In this document: positions 23,774-35,759 of the stretch, one piece after another
How the letters are laid out: the number at the start of each line of letters is the position of its first letter
How positions within the stretch are numbered: the stretch's first letter is position 1
Origin: Rehmannia glutinosa
Lineage: Eukaryota; Streptophyta; Magnoliopsida; Lamiales; Orobanchaceae
Assembly: GCA_016081115.2 (NCBI GenBank)
Contig: JABTTQ020002610.1
Coordinates: 1,922,030-1,986,029, forward strand
Length of the DNA stretch: 64,000 bases
Direction of reading: 5' to 3'
Program-made: the position numbers and the translations under genes
The notes under the pieces: generated by a model
Database searches by the model: none
What the model saw: only the letters and a program-made list of their open reading frames with translations
What the model was told of the DNA's origin: nothing

Positions 23774-24198
23774 TGTTGGATATTTTGAATAAAATTACTT
23801 ATTTAACCTTTTAAATAGTAAAGGGTGGATTTATTTTATCCTTTTAAATAGTAAAGGTCAAATATCAATAGTAAAGGGCAAAATTTTGCCTATAAATATG
23901 GGTTATTTTCATTTGAAAATACACAACAAATCAAACACAAAATTTTCATCTCTCCCCTAAAGCTCTTGTAATTTTTGGTGATAATTTTCGGGCATAATTT
24001 TTTGATTCAGGAATAGGTAATCCGGTTTTTCGTCTTATCCTGGGAAACAGGCGTCCGAATAGGGGACGAATGCATTTTAGATAGTGTGTTGAACACACGA
24101 TTCGAGCTAATTTTATTTTGCTTACTTTGCAAATTTTATCGATTCGGATTTTCGACTCATATAAATTGTACTAGAAGAAATACTAATATTTTCCTACA
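23774..24198 (+). repeat. 3' LTR of copia element 1
   Basis: Partner of 17982-18407, ending tcctaca at 24198 before TSD aagat. The TATA-like box is at 23891-23900. The tcatgtggggat tract at 23762-23773 is the likely plus-strand primer. Confidence 0.93.
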
Positions 24199-24367
24199 AA
24201 GATGATCTAAACCAAATGTTATTGAAACATAAATCAAAATTACGATGACATTGACGCTTCAAAATTTACTTTAGCCATTTTCAACAAAACAACTGAACTT
24301 GGAGCTCATGAAGTTAATATAAAACAAAAAATTAACAAAGAAAGGATTAAACAAAATCAACGCCTCA

Positions 24368-24503
24368 AAATTTAGAGGCGCCAAAATAAGACAATTCAAG
24401 CACGAGTGCCAACATAAATCTCTTCTGAACGAACAAAATTTACAGGCGCCAAAATAAGAGAATTCCAGCACGAGTGCCAGCATAAATCTCTTCTGAACGA
24501 ACA
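24368..24503. repeat. Tandem duplication, 2 x 68 bp
   Basis: Two adjacent copies start at 24368 and 24436, each with aggcgccaaaataag, cacgagtgcc and ataaatctcttctgaacgaa. They differ at only a few positions. They lie exactly where the coding sequence of the truncated GGCT-like gene stops, so the duplication or its cause may have removed the rest of that gene. Confidence 0.85.
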
Positions 24504-24505
24504 TG

Positions 24506-24652
24506 TTAATCGCACGAACCGGATAGAAGAGAACCAAAGCCGCATATAGAAACAAATCCATCGGAGACGAGTTGATCAAAATCGAAGTCATCTTTGAATT
24601 CGAAAGACATTTCGTACAACGCAGGCGGAGGAAGCGAGTTGCCGACAGACAT
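24506..24652 (-). pseudogene. Truncated gene, N-terminus of a GGCT-like plant protein
   Basis: The minus strand reads MSVGNSLPPPALYEMSFEF, then DDFDFDQLVSDGFVSICGFG and SLLSGSCD before a stop. The segment up to GFGSLLS resembles the start of a conserved plant protein with a gamma-glutamylcyclotransferase-like GxGSLL loop; this assignment is from memory and should be searched. After SLLS the sequence changes into the 68-bp tandem repeats, so only about 45 residues remain. The open frame can extend upstream to 24790, but the extra codons run into a Harbinger MITE, so the internal Met at 24652 is the better start. Confidence 0.4.
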
Positions 24653-24778
24653 GGTGGAGTTGCAGCGGAGGGTCTGGAGCAAGTGGCGATAGGGGCAGGA
24701 ATGGAGGGGAAATTGAAAAGGTGGAGGAAGAGAAGGAAAACATGAAAAAAATTGAGGCTGGGGCCGGAAGTGTAATAA

Positions 24779-25699
24779 GAGCATCTCCAAAGTGATAAAT
24801 GTATTTTTGTGTGTGTTTACACTATTTTAGAGTTATTTAGAGGAATTCAAGATTCAACTCCAACAGATTAACTCTATATTTCACTCTATATTGGAATATT
24901 TCATTTTTATTCCTTGTTAAATTGAATTAATATATTTACATATTTATACATTAATGTTTAATATTTATATTTTCTAATATAATTAAATACAATTATGGTT
25001 TGCATTATTAGTTAATTTAAAAATTATATATAAATCCTCAAAAAGTAATAAAATTAATTTGAACATAGAATGAACGTTCCATAATAGATTAACAAAAACA
25101 TAAATTACATGATAAATGTGTCGCATGTTCGAGTTGTGTTTCCATTATATTGCGTGTTTGATATTTTATTTCTATTTAGGTTATTTTATGTATTTTATGT
25201 TATGGTAATCTTATTTTAAATTAATATATTATTATAGGTTATTTGATGTCTTTTAAATGATTGTAATTTTATGAATGTGTGTTATGAATTTTCTTTTTAT
25301 TTTGAGTACTTTATATAAGTAATTTATTTTTTAATTTGTTATATATGTGGAATTGAACATAATTTAACAATTAACAAAAATATATTAATTTACAAAACAA
25401 AAAAAAACACCACATAATAATTAAGAATATAATTTATTAATTTATCATAACTAAACAATAAAAAAGAGATTATTTCCTATAAAAAGAAAAAGGGATAGAA
25501 ACAAAAGTTTCCACTATTTAAAGAAACAAAAAAAATGAAAAATGAAAAAAAAATACCGGTGTGAACAGTCCCCGCTACATGTAGCGGGTATGCATTGTTC
25601 ACAATTTCTAAATTGTCGTGGCGTGTAGCGTCTTTGTTGGAGTAAATTTCTCCACAAAAATAGCATAATCCACTATTTTTGTGGGCTGTGGAGATGCTC
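24779..25699. mobile_element. PIF/Harbinger (Tourist-type) MITE, 921 bp
   Basis: The terminal repeats are gagcatctccaaag on the left and, reverse complemented, gagcatctccacag on the right. The 3-bp duplication taa flanks both ends (24776-24778, 25700-25702), the signature of PIF/Harbinger insertions. The interior is AT-rich with no transposase, apart from a small GC-richer block near the right end (about 25560-25640). Confidence 0.9.
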
Positions 25700-25729
25700 T
25701 AAGGAGGAAAAATAAGGGGAAGAAATTAG

Positions 25730-25995
25730 GGCAAATATCGGGGACGACAAATGTTGCCCAAAAAGATTGTTTACATGAGTTATTAGAGACGACAAAAAAA
25801 TTCGTCACTAATAATGATTATTAGCCACGATAATATCGTCACAAAAGATAAACTAATTAATTTTGGGATAAAATCGCTAAAAAAAAAAAAAAAATACTTT
25901 AGCGACAATGAAGTTGTCACATTTACATGACTTTTTGCTACGAATTTTTCACAAGTCGTAGCTATTAGTATTAACAACAAATTGTTTTGACATTT
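25730..25995. mobile_element. CACTA-type subterminal repeat fragment
   Basis: The stretch alternates gacgaca, tcgtcac, cgtcacaaaag, gcgacaatgaag and ttgtcac words in both orientations around a poly-A run. It is the same style of array as at 7405-8229, 13786-14150 and 54780-55090. Termini were not resolved. Confidence 0.45.
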
Positions 25996-26102
25996 CGATG
26001 CCCGAGTTATTTGTCAAAGATCATGAAAGCAAAGGATTGTCAAAGACAAGAGAGAAGACGCCATAATCCACGACGATCAAACCGGAGCTTGTTTCGTCCC
26101 TA

Positions 26103-26458
26103 ATGTACCCAATCGGGACATCCTCTGACGGCGCCGTTAAAGTACACAAAGCAACCTACATCCCTCAAGACTACGCAGAATACGAAACAATACAAGTCTA
26201 TGATGGGTTCGTTTTTGTCAAGTCCATCAAAGTTGCTGGTGATGATCAAGAATCATTGAAACCTCTCCAAAATCTGAAACAACGCGTAGATAAAAATGGC
26301 CTAGTCCCCCATCACCCCAACATCATGGGAATCAAGACCACATTCACGTACAACAATAATTACTACGTCATCTTCCATTTCATGGCGTTGGGGTCCCCAA
26401 AAACGTAATGCATTCGCGTTTTCGCGATGGAATAAGTGTGGGACATATATTTTTCAGT
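26103..26458 (+). pseudogene. STE20/BLUS1-like pseudokinase, N-lobe piece (1 of 3)
   Basis: The frame from 26103 reads a kinase N-lobe: MYPIGTSSDGAVKVHKATYI (degenerate glycine loop), FVFVKSIKVAG (VAIK-like lysine), HHPNIMGIKTTFTYNNN and YYVIFHFMALGS (hinge). The pattern resembles plant STE20-type kinases such as BLUS1. After MALGSPKT there is a stop, then about 30 bp that duplicate the exon sequence coding ISVGHIFFS found again at 44932-44961. The Mutator-like element begins right after. The remaining kinase domain is at 44836-45130 and 52536-52857. Confidence 0.75.
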
Positions 26459-26887
26459 GGAGCAAATGGGGCAAATTACCCACTTGGGATAGGTGATTGA
26501 GTTTTTGACGTGTAAGATAAAAACATAGTTTTCTACCCATTTTTGGTGTTCTTTACCACAATACCCTTGAGGCTTTAAATGCAAGCCTTTAATATATATT
26601 TTCTCTTGAAATTAAATACTCCCAATACATAACATACGTGAACTGTGAACACTCTTCTTTTTTGCTCTTCATTTTTTTCTCTCTTCTTCTTCTTCTTCTT
26701 CACAAAATATCAAGAAGTTATTTTTGTGGGCTTTCATCAACAAAATCGCACCAAAAAATCGAATAACAAGGTAATGTTCTTCTCCTCCTAATTAGTTAAC
26801 CTTGTTTAAATCAAGACCAATATATTTGCAAAATATGTGAAGTGTTTTGTGAAAGGAAAAATTTTCTCGCATTTATGAAACACAATG

Positions 26888-27167
26888 CACGATATCGTGT
26901 CATAGATTAGGCACGATATCGTGACTTTCGTATATTATAGACACGATATATCGTGCCCTTTATTTGACACGATATATCGTGATGTATATTAGTACGATAT
27001 CGTGCCCCCGTATATATTAGATACGATATCGCACCTAATATAGGGCACGATATATCGTGTCAAATAAAGGCACGATATATCGTGTCTAATATACAGGGCA
27101 CGATATCGTGTTTAATAAAGGGCACGATATATCGTGTCTAATAAAAGGGCACGATATATCGCGTGCC
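26888..27167. repeat. Palindrome array 1 (cacgatatcgtg), about 11 copies
   Basis: Each unit is centred on a perfect palindrome, cacgatatcgtg or the 2-bp longer cacgatatatcgtg, often extended to ggcacgatatatcgtgtc. Copies occur every 22-30 bp with AT-rich linkers such as taataaaggg. The array ends about 65 bp upstream of the transposase start codon, so it lies in the promoter or leader of the transposase gene. Confidence 0.9.
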
Positions 27168-27232
27168 CCAAAGACAAAAATGCGCGCCTTTTATGTGTTC
27201 TTGCATTTATCAATATTTTTCTTTGTATATAG

Positions 27233-30161
27233 ATGAACTCTCGCTATCTTGTTGTTTGATTTGGTGGTCATTGGGAAGGTTTAGAATCTAAAAGTGGTGA
27301 AGAAGAAGTTGCACGTCTTAAACCAGGGCAAAATGAATTATAGTGAAATATTGGAGGAGGTTTATGGTGTTGTTGATGTTGATAGGCGTATACGATTGTA
27401 TAATGCATTATATTGTAGATATTTCGAAACAAACTTGGGAAGTTAAAGTTGAAAAACGATGATGACATTGAAAGCTGCGTTTGGGAACACCGAGTTACCA
27501 TTGTTTTTGTAACACCGAAAAAAAAACGATAGGTGAGACTAGTTCGCATAATGTATTGGGAGGTCAAAATGCGAGCATAATCGAGTTGAGAACGTTGAAG
27601 GTCAACAAGGTGTTGGTGGAAGTTTTATGCAACTAATGGCTAGTCGAATGATTTGTCGAAATCATTGGGCCTAATTACAACTACATGCAACTTCTTGGTT
27701 TTCAACAATACGGTTTACCGCAAATCAATCCATATAGTCATGCAAGAAGGCCTAGTGGAGCACACCGTTATGCATATGAACAATGTTCCAATTATTGATC
27801 ATCCGCGTCCACTAGCACCTACGATTAATGTTCCAAATATCAATTATGGGACAAAGTATAAGGCCAAGCAATGAAGATGGCTATTATCCCGATATGGGTT
27901 GTGATAATACCGATGTTAATTGTGATAATACCGATGCGATGTTGGTTGTGATAATAATGACATTAATTATGGTGCAAACTACGGTACCCAAATAATTTTG
28001 GTGAGAACTATTAATCGATGGTGATGTTGGTACTAACGTTGAAGCTAATAATCAATTTGAAAATGACCAAAGAACGCGTCTTGAATTTGAGGAATTTTGT
28101 GAGTGGAGATGTAGGCGAGAGAAGTATTTAAAAACCAAAACCAAGATGCAACAAAAGTACGAGGTGTTAACTTACATCCAGATATCCATAGAGACAATAT
28201 GGACGAAACAATAGTGCCCACAGACGAAGTTGGGTGATTCGGTACACTCGCACCTTTCGAGTTCCTCCCGAGGAACTCGCAGTTGGAAGCATCGGTGGGA
28301 CATTGCGCCAAGGAGCAACATACATGAGCAAAATCGATTGGATATCGCACTAGGCATGTATCACCTTGAAAATCAAGTCAGTATCGAGTTGAACGCTCGG
28401 ATAAGACTCGTTTTCATGCAATATGCAAGTATGAACAATGCCCTTTTCGAATGCGTGCATATGGAAAGGATGGTATTTGGAGAGTAGGGAAGTTTGACAA
28501 GCACCATGGATGTGGGTTAAATTTGAATGACAATGCATCTAGGCGGGTGCATTCTAAAGTAGTAGGTGCGTATTTTGCATCTAGATTACTAGTGGAACAT
28601 TCTCGCGCTCGTGCAAGAGATATGATAAGCGGAGTTGGAATCGCGACATGGGCTTAAAATGAGTTATAATGTTGCGTTGAGTGCAAAGCATCATGCCTTT
28701 GGGTTGATATATGGAGATAGCAACAAGTCATTCAATCTAATTAGGCATACTTACACATGTTGAATTTAACGAATCCCGGATCGGTAACTAGATGGAAGTT
28801 GGATAATTTTAATAGATTCAAGCACGTGTTTTTGCTTTGCATGCATCAATCCTGGATTCGAAACAATGCCCGACCATTATTGTGATTGATGGAACACACC
28901 TTAAAGGCAAATACCGAGGAATATTGTTTGTGGCGAGAACAAAATATGGTAATGAACAGATTTTCCCACTTTGCCGTTGGAATCGGGGATGTTGAAAACG
29001 ACGATTCTTGGACATGGTTTTTGAGACAGGTTGAGAGATGCTTATAATTGCCCTCGTGATCTATCGATTGTTTCGATCGGCAAAGACAAAGAGTATCGAT
29101 AATGCCATAAAGATACCCGAAGCATCACATGGGCTTTGCACTTATCATTTGAGAGTAATTTGGCTCAATACGGTCAACATATAGTAGCAATGTTTAGGAA
29201 TGCAAAGCATATTCATACCGCCGTGAAGATTATGATAAGTATTTTGAAAACATAAAAGTTCTAGTGAGACGGGTGCGTTTAAGAAGTTAGAACGCGTGCG
29301 GGGAAGACAAATGGTCTCGAGTTAAGTGTCTGTCGGCGTTATGGGTTCATGACATCAAACTCGGTTGAGAGCTTCAATAGTCGGTTATTATGGGCCGAAA
29401 GTTACCTGTTTGTTCTCAGGCTTGAGTGTGCTCGGACTATTATTGAAAAGTGGTTTTATGAACGACGACCGCTTGCTAATGATAAAGATCAAGAGCTAAC
29501 ACTTGAAGCAACCAAAAGATTAAATGATGCAGTTGAGATAGGTCGTAGAATGGATGTACAATGTCTTAGTAATGTGAAGTACAAGGTGAAAGATGGAACA
29601 AAGACTTATTTGGTTGACTTATCCCAAAGAACGTGCAACCTGCCGAGAATTTGAATATGAATTGATGCCTTGCGCCCATGCATCTGCAGCAATTAGGTAT
29701 AAAGAAATTTAAAATTTGTATCAATATTTTCACATAATTCGTTCAATATTTTCAAATAATTGTTTGTTTATTTGTGCGGGAAGGCGAACCTCAATATCTA
29801 TTCATTTCTTTGCCCATTATTATAAAAATGAAAATCTTCAAAAATATGGCGGGTGAAGTTTTACTAGTATGCAACCCTCCAAATAACCCGAGACAAGCAG
29901 GTCGTCCTAGACAAAAAGAGTTCATTCCATTTGTTGAATCATCAAGTAATCGTTCACGTAAGAGTCAAATTTGTTCAAGGTGTGGGGGTACGCCACAAGT
30001 GCGTCAAATGCACTATGTCATTCGCCGATGAGCACGAAAGTGCCTCAGCCGACACTGGCCGGTCCTTCGAGATAAGTGCGTAATAAGAAGAAATATGGAA
30101 TATGCGAGCAGATGATCATACCCGTAGAAAATGTCCGAGACGTCCGGATGATGAAAATTAG
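27233..30161 (+). pseudogene. mudrA: MudrA-type MULE transposase, frameshifted
   Basis: The start MNSRYLVV and the following block (EEVYGVVDVDRRIRLYN, CRYFETN) match the N-terminus of plant MULE transposases. The catalytic domain shows VIDGTHLKGKYRGILFVA (first Asp, about 28880-28930), then FPLAVGIGDVENDDSWTWF in a shifted frame and GLCTYHL. The block MTSNSVESFNSRLLWAESYL ... IIEKWFYERR (29349-29480) is followed by a SWIM-type zinc motif (CNC...CAHA, about 29632-29690). The C-terminus has CCHC-like pieces CSRCGG and ADDHTRRKCPRRPDDEN before the stop at 30161. Stops and shifts occur several times, and one interval near 29700-29780 looks like an intron. MULE transposases cut and paste DNA at TIRs in the nucleus; this copy cannot make a full protein as read. 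Confidence 0.82.
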
Positions 30162-30260
30162 GCAAAAGTTTATTTCAAATGTAACACTATTTTCTAGAAA
30201 CACACACTAAGAAAAAACTCGAGTCTAAATGTGTTAATCATGTCAGTAGTGCCCTTTACC

Positions 30261-30556
30261 GACGATATATGGCACGATATTTCGTGCCAACTATCTCAAG
30301 GCACGATATCGTGACTTATATAGTTGGTACGATATTGTGCCCTATTATAGTTGGTACGTAATATCGTGTCTTATGTTTCGCACGATATATCGTGCCACTA
30401 TATTTGCCACGATATCGTGCCAACTATATAAGTCACGATATATCGTGGCACATATAAGCACGATATATATCGTGCCCTATATAAGTCACGATATATCGTG
30501 CCACTATATAGGGCACGATATCGCCAACTATGATATAAGTGGCACGATATTATGCC
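30261..30556. repeat. Palindrome array 2 (cacgatatcgtg), about 11 copies
   Basis: Same palindromic core as arrays 1 and 3, with linkers rich in tatataagt and actatatag. It lies about 100 bp after the transposase stop and about 170 bp from the end of the opposing cargo gene, so in the shared 3' region of two convergent genes. Some copies are degenerate (cgtaatatcgtg, cacgatattatgcc). Confidence 0.9.
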
Positions 30557-32100
30557 TAATTGTAGTTTTGTTGTTCGTTTTTTGTTGATTTCTTATCTCG
30601 CTAATTGTAACTCTTTTAATTTAAAGAATTCTTGTTTTTTTAAACAAAATGAATATTTAATTTAAATAACTCAAAATATTTAGAAGATATACAACAATAT
30701 GTACTACAACTCCCAAGTACTACTATCAAGATCTTGATCGTAAACTTGTCGTGCCATATTCTTCCTTATCTCTCGGAATCGATCGCTCCACATACTTTCT
30801 ATTAATCTTTTGTGTGATACAACTAATGATGGAATGTATGGCAAATACACCACAACCGGTGGGGTCGATTCGCAAAAAACAATCTTTGTTTTTATGGAAA
30901 AGTTCCCACTCGCGGCGGGCGGGCTCCTTACCTAAGGCGGCGTAGAAGCGGCGCGAATGAGTACACATGGGAGCATGCGACGGAGGGGCGTGTGTCGGCA
31001 CGCCGATTGGCAAAACTATCATCGTGTATCGGGCACGCGTCTCGAGTCGTACATATGTATTGTGGCTCTCACGTAGATCCGGCTGCACACGACAAAATGG
31101 CCCGGCAAATTCACGATCATGTACACCGGGTGAAAACAAAATCGAGTAAATAATCAAAAAAATTTGAATGAAAAAATGAATAAACTAGCCAAAAAATAAT
31201 TAAATTCAAGTATACTGCATGATAAAGACTCCATGGACCAGGATTACCCCATCCTGGAGATCCGGCTTTGGACAACCCCGACCAACTCATCCGGCTCTGT
31301 CCGGGAGGAATCTCCTCCATGGTCATTTGGGTCATATCTTGTGTCGGCCAGGATGCGTACCATGCATACGATTCCATATGTACCGTATGGAATCCTACAC
31401 ATTGAAAAATGTTTATAGGTTAACAAGTATGATTTATTAATTTTACAAAGTAAAATGCGAGACACATAATAAATAAACTAACCGAAAATGTCGTAGATAC
31501 AATCCTATAAGTTCCCACTTGATTCTCATGAGGCACAACCCCAAGAAACGGGGATCGGATCGTAGTATGGACGGTATGCATTTATATGTTGTACAGAAAT
31601 GAAAGAAATCGATATTAATCGATAAAATATTCATCAACTAAATAATGCAAAAGAAACTTACATCATTTTCCAACTCTATCTTTGGATCCGCCATTTCCTT
31701 AAAAAATGATGGCCCAACAAGGTACATAAGCCCCACGTTCCTCCTGCAATTGGACCCTCAAATATTAAGACAGTGGAATATAAGATGTTAATACTAAGAC
31801 GATAAGACAAATGCAAAAATATTTACTTACTCTTCATTAGACTTTAAGAAGCGGGTAAACTCCTTCTCGGACGGGTGGCTTGCGAGACCTAGGATCCCTG
31901 AATGGGCTGCGAATATGCCGCGACGGCTGCCTATCCCGAACCTGGATCAAGGAAGTAGGCGGTGAGGGCAAATCTGGAGAGGGCGCTCGTGGACCAGATA
32001 CCACGAGTGTCGGAGAGGGAGCTCGAATAGGAGACGGCAATGGCCTCGGAATCGGGACTGACACTCGTGGTCGCGGAGAATGTGATAACACGGGCATAAT

Positions 32101-32330
32101 AGGAGTCGACAATGCTGGAGGAGGAGGAAGAGTCGTCACTACTGGGAGGAGGGGGAGGAGTCGACATGGCCGGAGGAGGAGGAAGAGTCGTCACTACCGG
32201 AGGAGGGGGAGGAGTCGACATGGCCGGAGGAGGAGGATGAGGAAGAATCGTCACTGCTGACGGAAGAGTCGATACTGCCGGAGGAGGAGTCGAGCATCGC
32301 CCGAAGGAGGAGTCGTCGACATCGGGAGGA
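32101..32330 (-). repeat. Pro/Ser-rich coding minisatellite
   Basis: About three copies of a ~57-bp unit containing ggaggaggaggaagagtcgt, cactac and gaggagtcgacatggcc. On the minus strand one frame reads PPPPPVVTTLPPPPAMS repeatedly and another reads serine-rich SSSSSGHVDSSP. It forms a low-complexity linker in the cargo gene. Confidence 0.8.
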
Positions 32331-32867
32331 GGTGTGTGCTGCGATGATCGGCTCGGATATCTCGACTACAATGCACGAAGTCATCGTCTTGATCAAGGTA
32401 TGGGAATAGACGCTAATCTCTCTCCCGAACAAGGTCCGGAACCCGACCTATCTCCCGATCTAGAGTCTATCCAGCGAGAACCCTCCCTCCGAGATGACAG
32501 TCTCTAACCGAGAAACGGCATCATCGACTCGTGTCTCCAATCGAGCGAACCGCTCCTCGTAAGTCTCTCGAATCGCTAATATGCTGCATAACACCCGAAT
32601 CGATTGTCAAGATATCACAACGCCAACTCACAGATGGATCAACACGAGTATCCCGACGTAATTTGGTGGATCATCGCGCGCATAGTCGTCGTGGGACGGA
32701 TGGATCAACACGAGTATCTGGACGGATCGATGCGCGTCGTCATCCGTCCCGACCATCTAAAGGATCATCGGCCCGATGGGATGATGGACCATCAATCTAA
32801 AAGCCGCTTCTCCGGCCTCGAATCGTAGGAGTAGCAGTGTCGGCCTCAAACGGGTCTACCTCTCCCC

Positions 32868-34386
32868 TGTTTCGCCTTATTTTTAGCTTCACCGCAAGTG
32901 TACGGTGTTCGTTATCGAATAGGGTAGCAAGGTCGTATCCACGGAGACTAATAAATCAATAGGCTAAGTATTGAACCAAGATAGTTTTACTTTTATTTAG
33001 GCGATCAATATTTGATGGTTGTTGTTTTGAGATTAAGACAATTTAAATCACTAAAACACGAAAATAAGATAACACAAATGAAAGAAGTATCAAGATGATG
33101 AAATGGATTTCGAGTTAAGGTTTCGATTAATAATCCTCTTGTTGTCCGATTAAATCAAAGCCAAGCGTTATTATCAATATTCCTATAAGACGATCACAAA
33201 GCTATTTTATCCTCCCTCTCGAGATGCATATAAAATGTAGATTGAAATATCTATGCTAAAGCATCTCTACTCAACATAAGATACACAACTCCCAAAAGCA
33301 TCAAAGATCAAATGTCCTCACAATATTCGCAAACCTCTCGATTCATGCAAATATTCGTGTCAAGTACTTAAGATCTAATATTGAAACTCATCTCTCGAAT
33401 TATGAATCAATATATCAAACAAGTTAAATCATTGGCCAAGTGATAAAACAAGAATAAGCTCAAAGTACTCAAATAGGCTTCAAGACAATAACTTCAACTA
33501 AGATTAAAACATTCAACAAGAGTTCATTAATCTACTTCCAAAACCCTAGGAAATCACAAGAGTTTAGCTACACATGATTAAACAACTTACACACAAAGTG
33601 TTCAAAGTCATTACAAATGAAACTAAAAGAGTGAAACTAAAAGAGAAGCAAGAAAACTTAGGAACGTCGACAATCTCTCGATATATCTCCGTTCTTCAAG
33701 CTCCGATGCAACCCGATTATCTCCTTGATGTCTCCTTCCAAGAGTTGACTCTTGTCTTGTGTTGTAGATCCCAAAAATGCGAGAATTCCCCTTGTGTGCG
33801 CCCCAAAAGCCTTTTTATACCTCCCATCATGTTTAGGGCTTAATGTGCAGATTATGGGATTCAGTATGACGCACGGGTGGTGCGCCCACGCACGGGTTAC
33901 CCGTGCGCCACCCCTTTGGAATACCCCAACTCTCTCGTAGGGCGCACGGGTGGGTGCGTCGAGCACGGCCTACCCGTGCGCCATTCGGTGAGATACTCTA
34001 ACTCTGTAGGGCGCACGGTGGTGCGCCATGCATGGGCTACCCGTGCGCCATGTCTGCGGCTTCAATCAACCTTATACGAGGGGTGCACGGGTGGTGTCTT
34101 GAGGCACGCCCAACCCGTGTGCCCCTGTCTCTTCCGTGAACGCTCAACTTTCGCTTTTAGGCTTCACGTTTCGTATATCCACTCAATTCTCCGCGTTTCT
34201 ACTTTGCTTTCCTCATATTCTTATTCAATTAGCTTCAAATATCATGAAATTTCTACAAAATAAGCAAAGTGTAATATCTTTTCCACAAGGAGTGAATATG
34301 TAACGTTTAACGCGAGTATATGCATGTTAACTTATCATTATAGCTCGAAATACGCATCAAAACACATGCAAAATTCACGCTTATCA
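32868..34386 (-). repeat. 3' LTR of the gypsy element
   Basis: About 1.52 kb; on the plus strand it starts tgtttcgcc and ends acgcttatca. On the minus strand it starts tgataagcgtg. A TATA-like box (tataaaaa, minus strand, 33812-33819) would drive transcription. At about 33865-34130 four GC-rich self-complementary words such as gcacgggtggtgcg and gggttacccgtgcg recur. Confidence 0.93.
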
Positions 34387-34402
34387 AAATCCCCCAAACT
34401 TA
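34387..34402 (-). other. Polypurine tract of the gypsy element
   Basis: The minus strand reads taagtttgggggattt directly before the LTR start tgataagcg. This is the expected plus-strand priming site and confirms the minus orientation. Confidence 0.85.
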
Positions 34403-35759
34403 AACTGTTGACCGTCCCGATCAACAATATTTAGAACGCGATAAAGCACAACAGGGAGATAAAGATAACAGCGCACACCGAGAATCCACAAGAAAATCCA
34501 AATTGTTCGTCATGAATGCTGAGTATAACTCAATCAAGCCTCAAATATCTAAACAAAGAACACGCCTCAAATAAAACAAAGTGAAATGCTTCGAATCCAA
34601 CTCTCAAAGTTAAGTGTATACTCTCATCTCACGAGGTTATAGGACGTGTTTACGCTCAAATCAATTCGATGTTGCAAAATTACCATAGGCTTGCAATTTG
34701 TCTCATATCTCCACCACGAGAGTGTATGCAATTTGTGAATCATAAAGGACTTTCTCATTTGGTTGTAATGAAGGCTCTTTGGTTTAGGTAGGAGATTTTT
34801 GGATAAAGTGACTCAAACTCGAGTGTATAGACCGATGAGCATATCAATCATTTTCATTACAATCCCATATGCTACTCCAATCATCCCTTATTTTTATCAA
34901 CTTCATTTATCTCCATTTCCTTCTTTTCTTTTGAGAATCACCTCCATTCGCAATCCTTCGCCCCCCAAGTTTATCCACTTTTCAATCTTTTTTTTTTTTT
35001 TCATTTGTGCATTTTCAACATCTTTCCTTCCTCTTTTATTCCATTTAACCAAATATGCCCAATTATCCTATTTTTCAATTCCCACCCATTCAACGTTCAT
35101 TCCCCTTTACTCAACGTTATACATTCGAGTTTAAGGTGATGGAAATATAGTAAGATCAAGGGTTAAATTTGTGGTTATCAAAGAAATAGGCTATAGGCTC
35201 AACTTGGCTAACTAGGAGTTTTCACATTTTTAGGTAGGCAAAAGGCATGAAAGGCTAGCAAAGATGACCTTTAATCACATTCACAATTCACATACACATG
35301 TGGCCTTGACAGAGATACCCAAGCAAGTTCTAGAATTTTAATCAACATGAATGATACACTCAAATTACAACAAGATCGCACAAGATATAAGCGGTAAAGG
35401 CTCAAAGCTCACAGCTTGTCAAAATGTAATTCAAAGCATCACACCAAGTTTTTCATATCAACATGCTCAAAGTTATCTATTCGAGGCTCAATCAATCCAT
35501 AAACAGCATCTAATCCCAATAATATGAATTTTCCATCAACACACAAACAACAAGTTGCAACATGCTTGGTCAACTCACTCTCTAACTACTACGAAAGCAA
35601 TAAACGTGCTAAAGCTATAAACGTGCTCTAATGCAACTATATGAAACACAAAATGCATGATTATATATATATATATATATATTTTTTTCATATCCACACT
35701 TTTCGTGTATTAAAATACTATCTCTCCCCAAACTTGAATGAAATTATAGTGTCTAAGGG
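34403..35759 (-). other. Non-coding 3' internal region of the gypsy element
   Basis: AT-rich sequence between the ORF1-like gene and the 3' LTR. It contains a CT-rich stretch (about 34790-35130) and an (AT)n run at about 35660-35682. Short ORFs here show no family resemblance. Confidence 0.7.

Larger units (their letters stand above)
17982..24198 (+). mobile_element. Ty1/copia retrotransposon 1, complete with both LTRs
   Basis: The element is bounded by TSD aagat (17977-17981 and 24199-24203). LTRs of 426 and 425 bp (17982-18407, 23774-24198) begin tgttggatattttgaat and end ttttcctaca. Internal domains run in copia order: gag, zinc knuckle, protease, integrase, reverse transcriptase, RNase H. 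A polypurine stretch (tcatgtggggat) precedes the 3' LTR. The LTRs are nearly identical, implying a fairly recent insertion, yet gag and pol carry several frameshifts, so it is not autonomous as read. I could not identify a standard primer-binding site after the 5' LTR. Confidence 0.93.

Noticed and set aside
26888..27167. CRISPR-like array of cacgatatcgtg repeats
   Set aside because: Repeats are short palindromes with low-complexity, non-unique linkers of variable length, in a plant MULE; no cas genes.
31880..32260. Gly/Arg-rich 126-codon plus-strand ORF
   Set aside because: It is the antisense of the Pro/Ser-rich minisatellite in the cargo gene.
33658..34263. Open frames inside the gypsy LTRs
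   Set aside because: They lie in LTR sequence, are not conserved between the two LTRs and match no family; they come from GC-rich repeats.
34799..35134. 111-codon plus-strand ORF
   Set aside because: Runs antisense through a CT-rich non-coding region of a minus-strand gypsy element; low-complexity composition.
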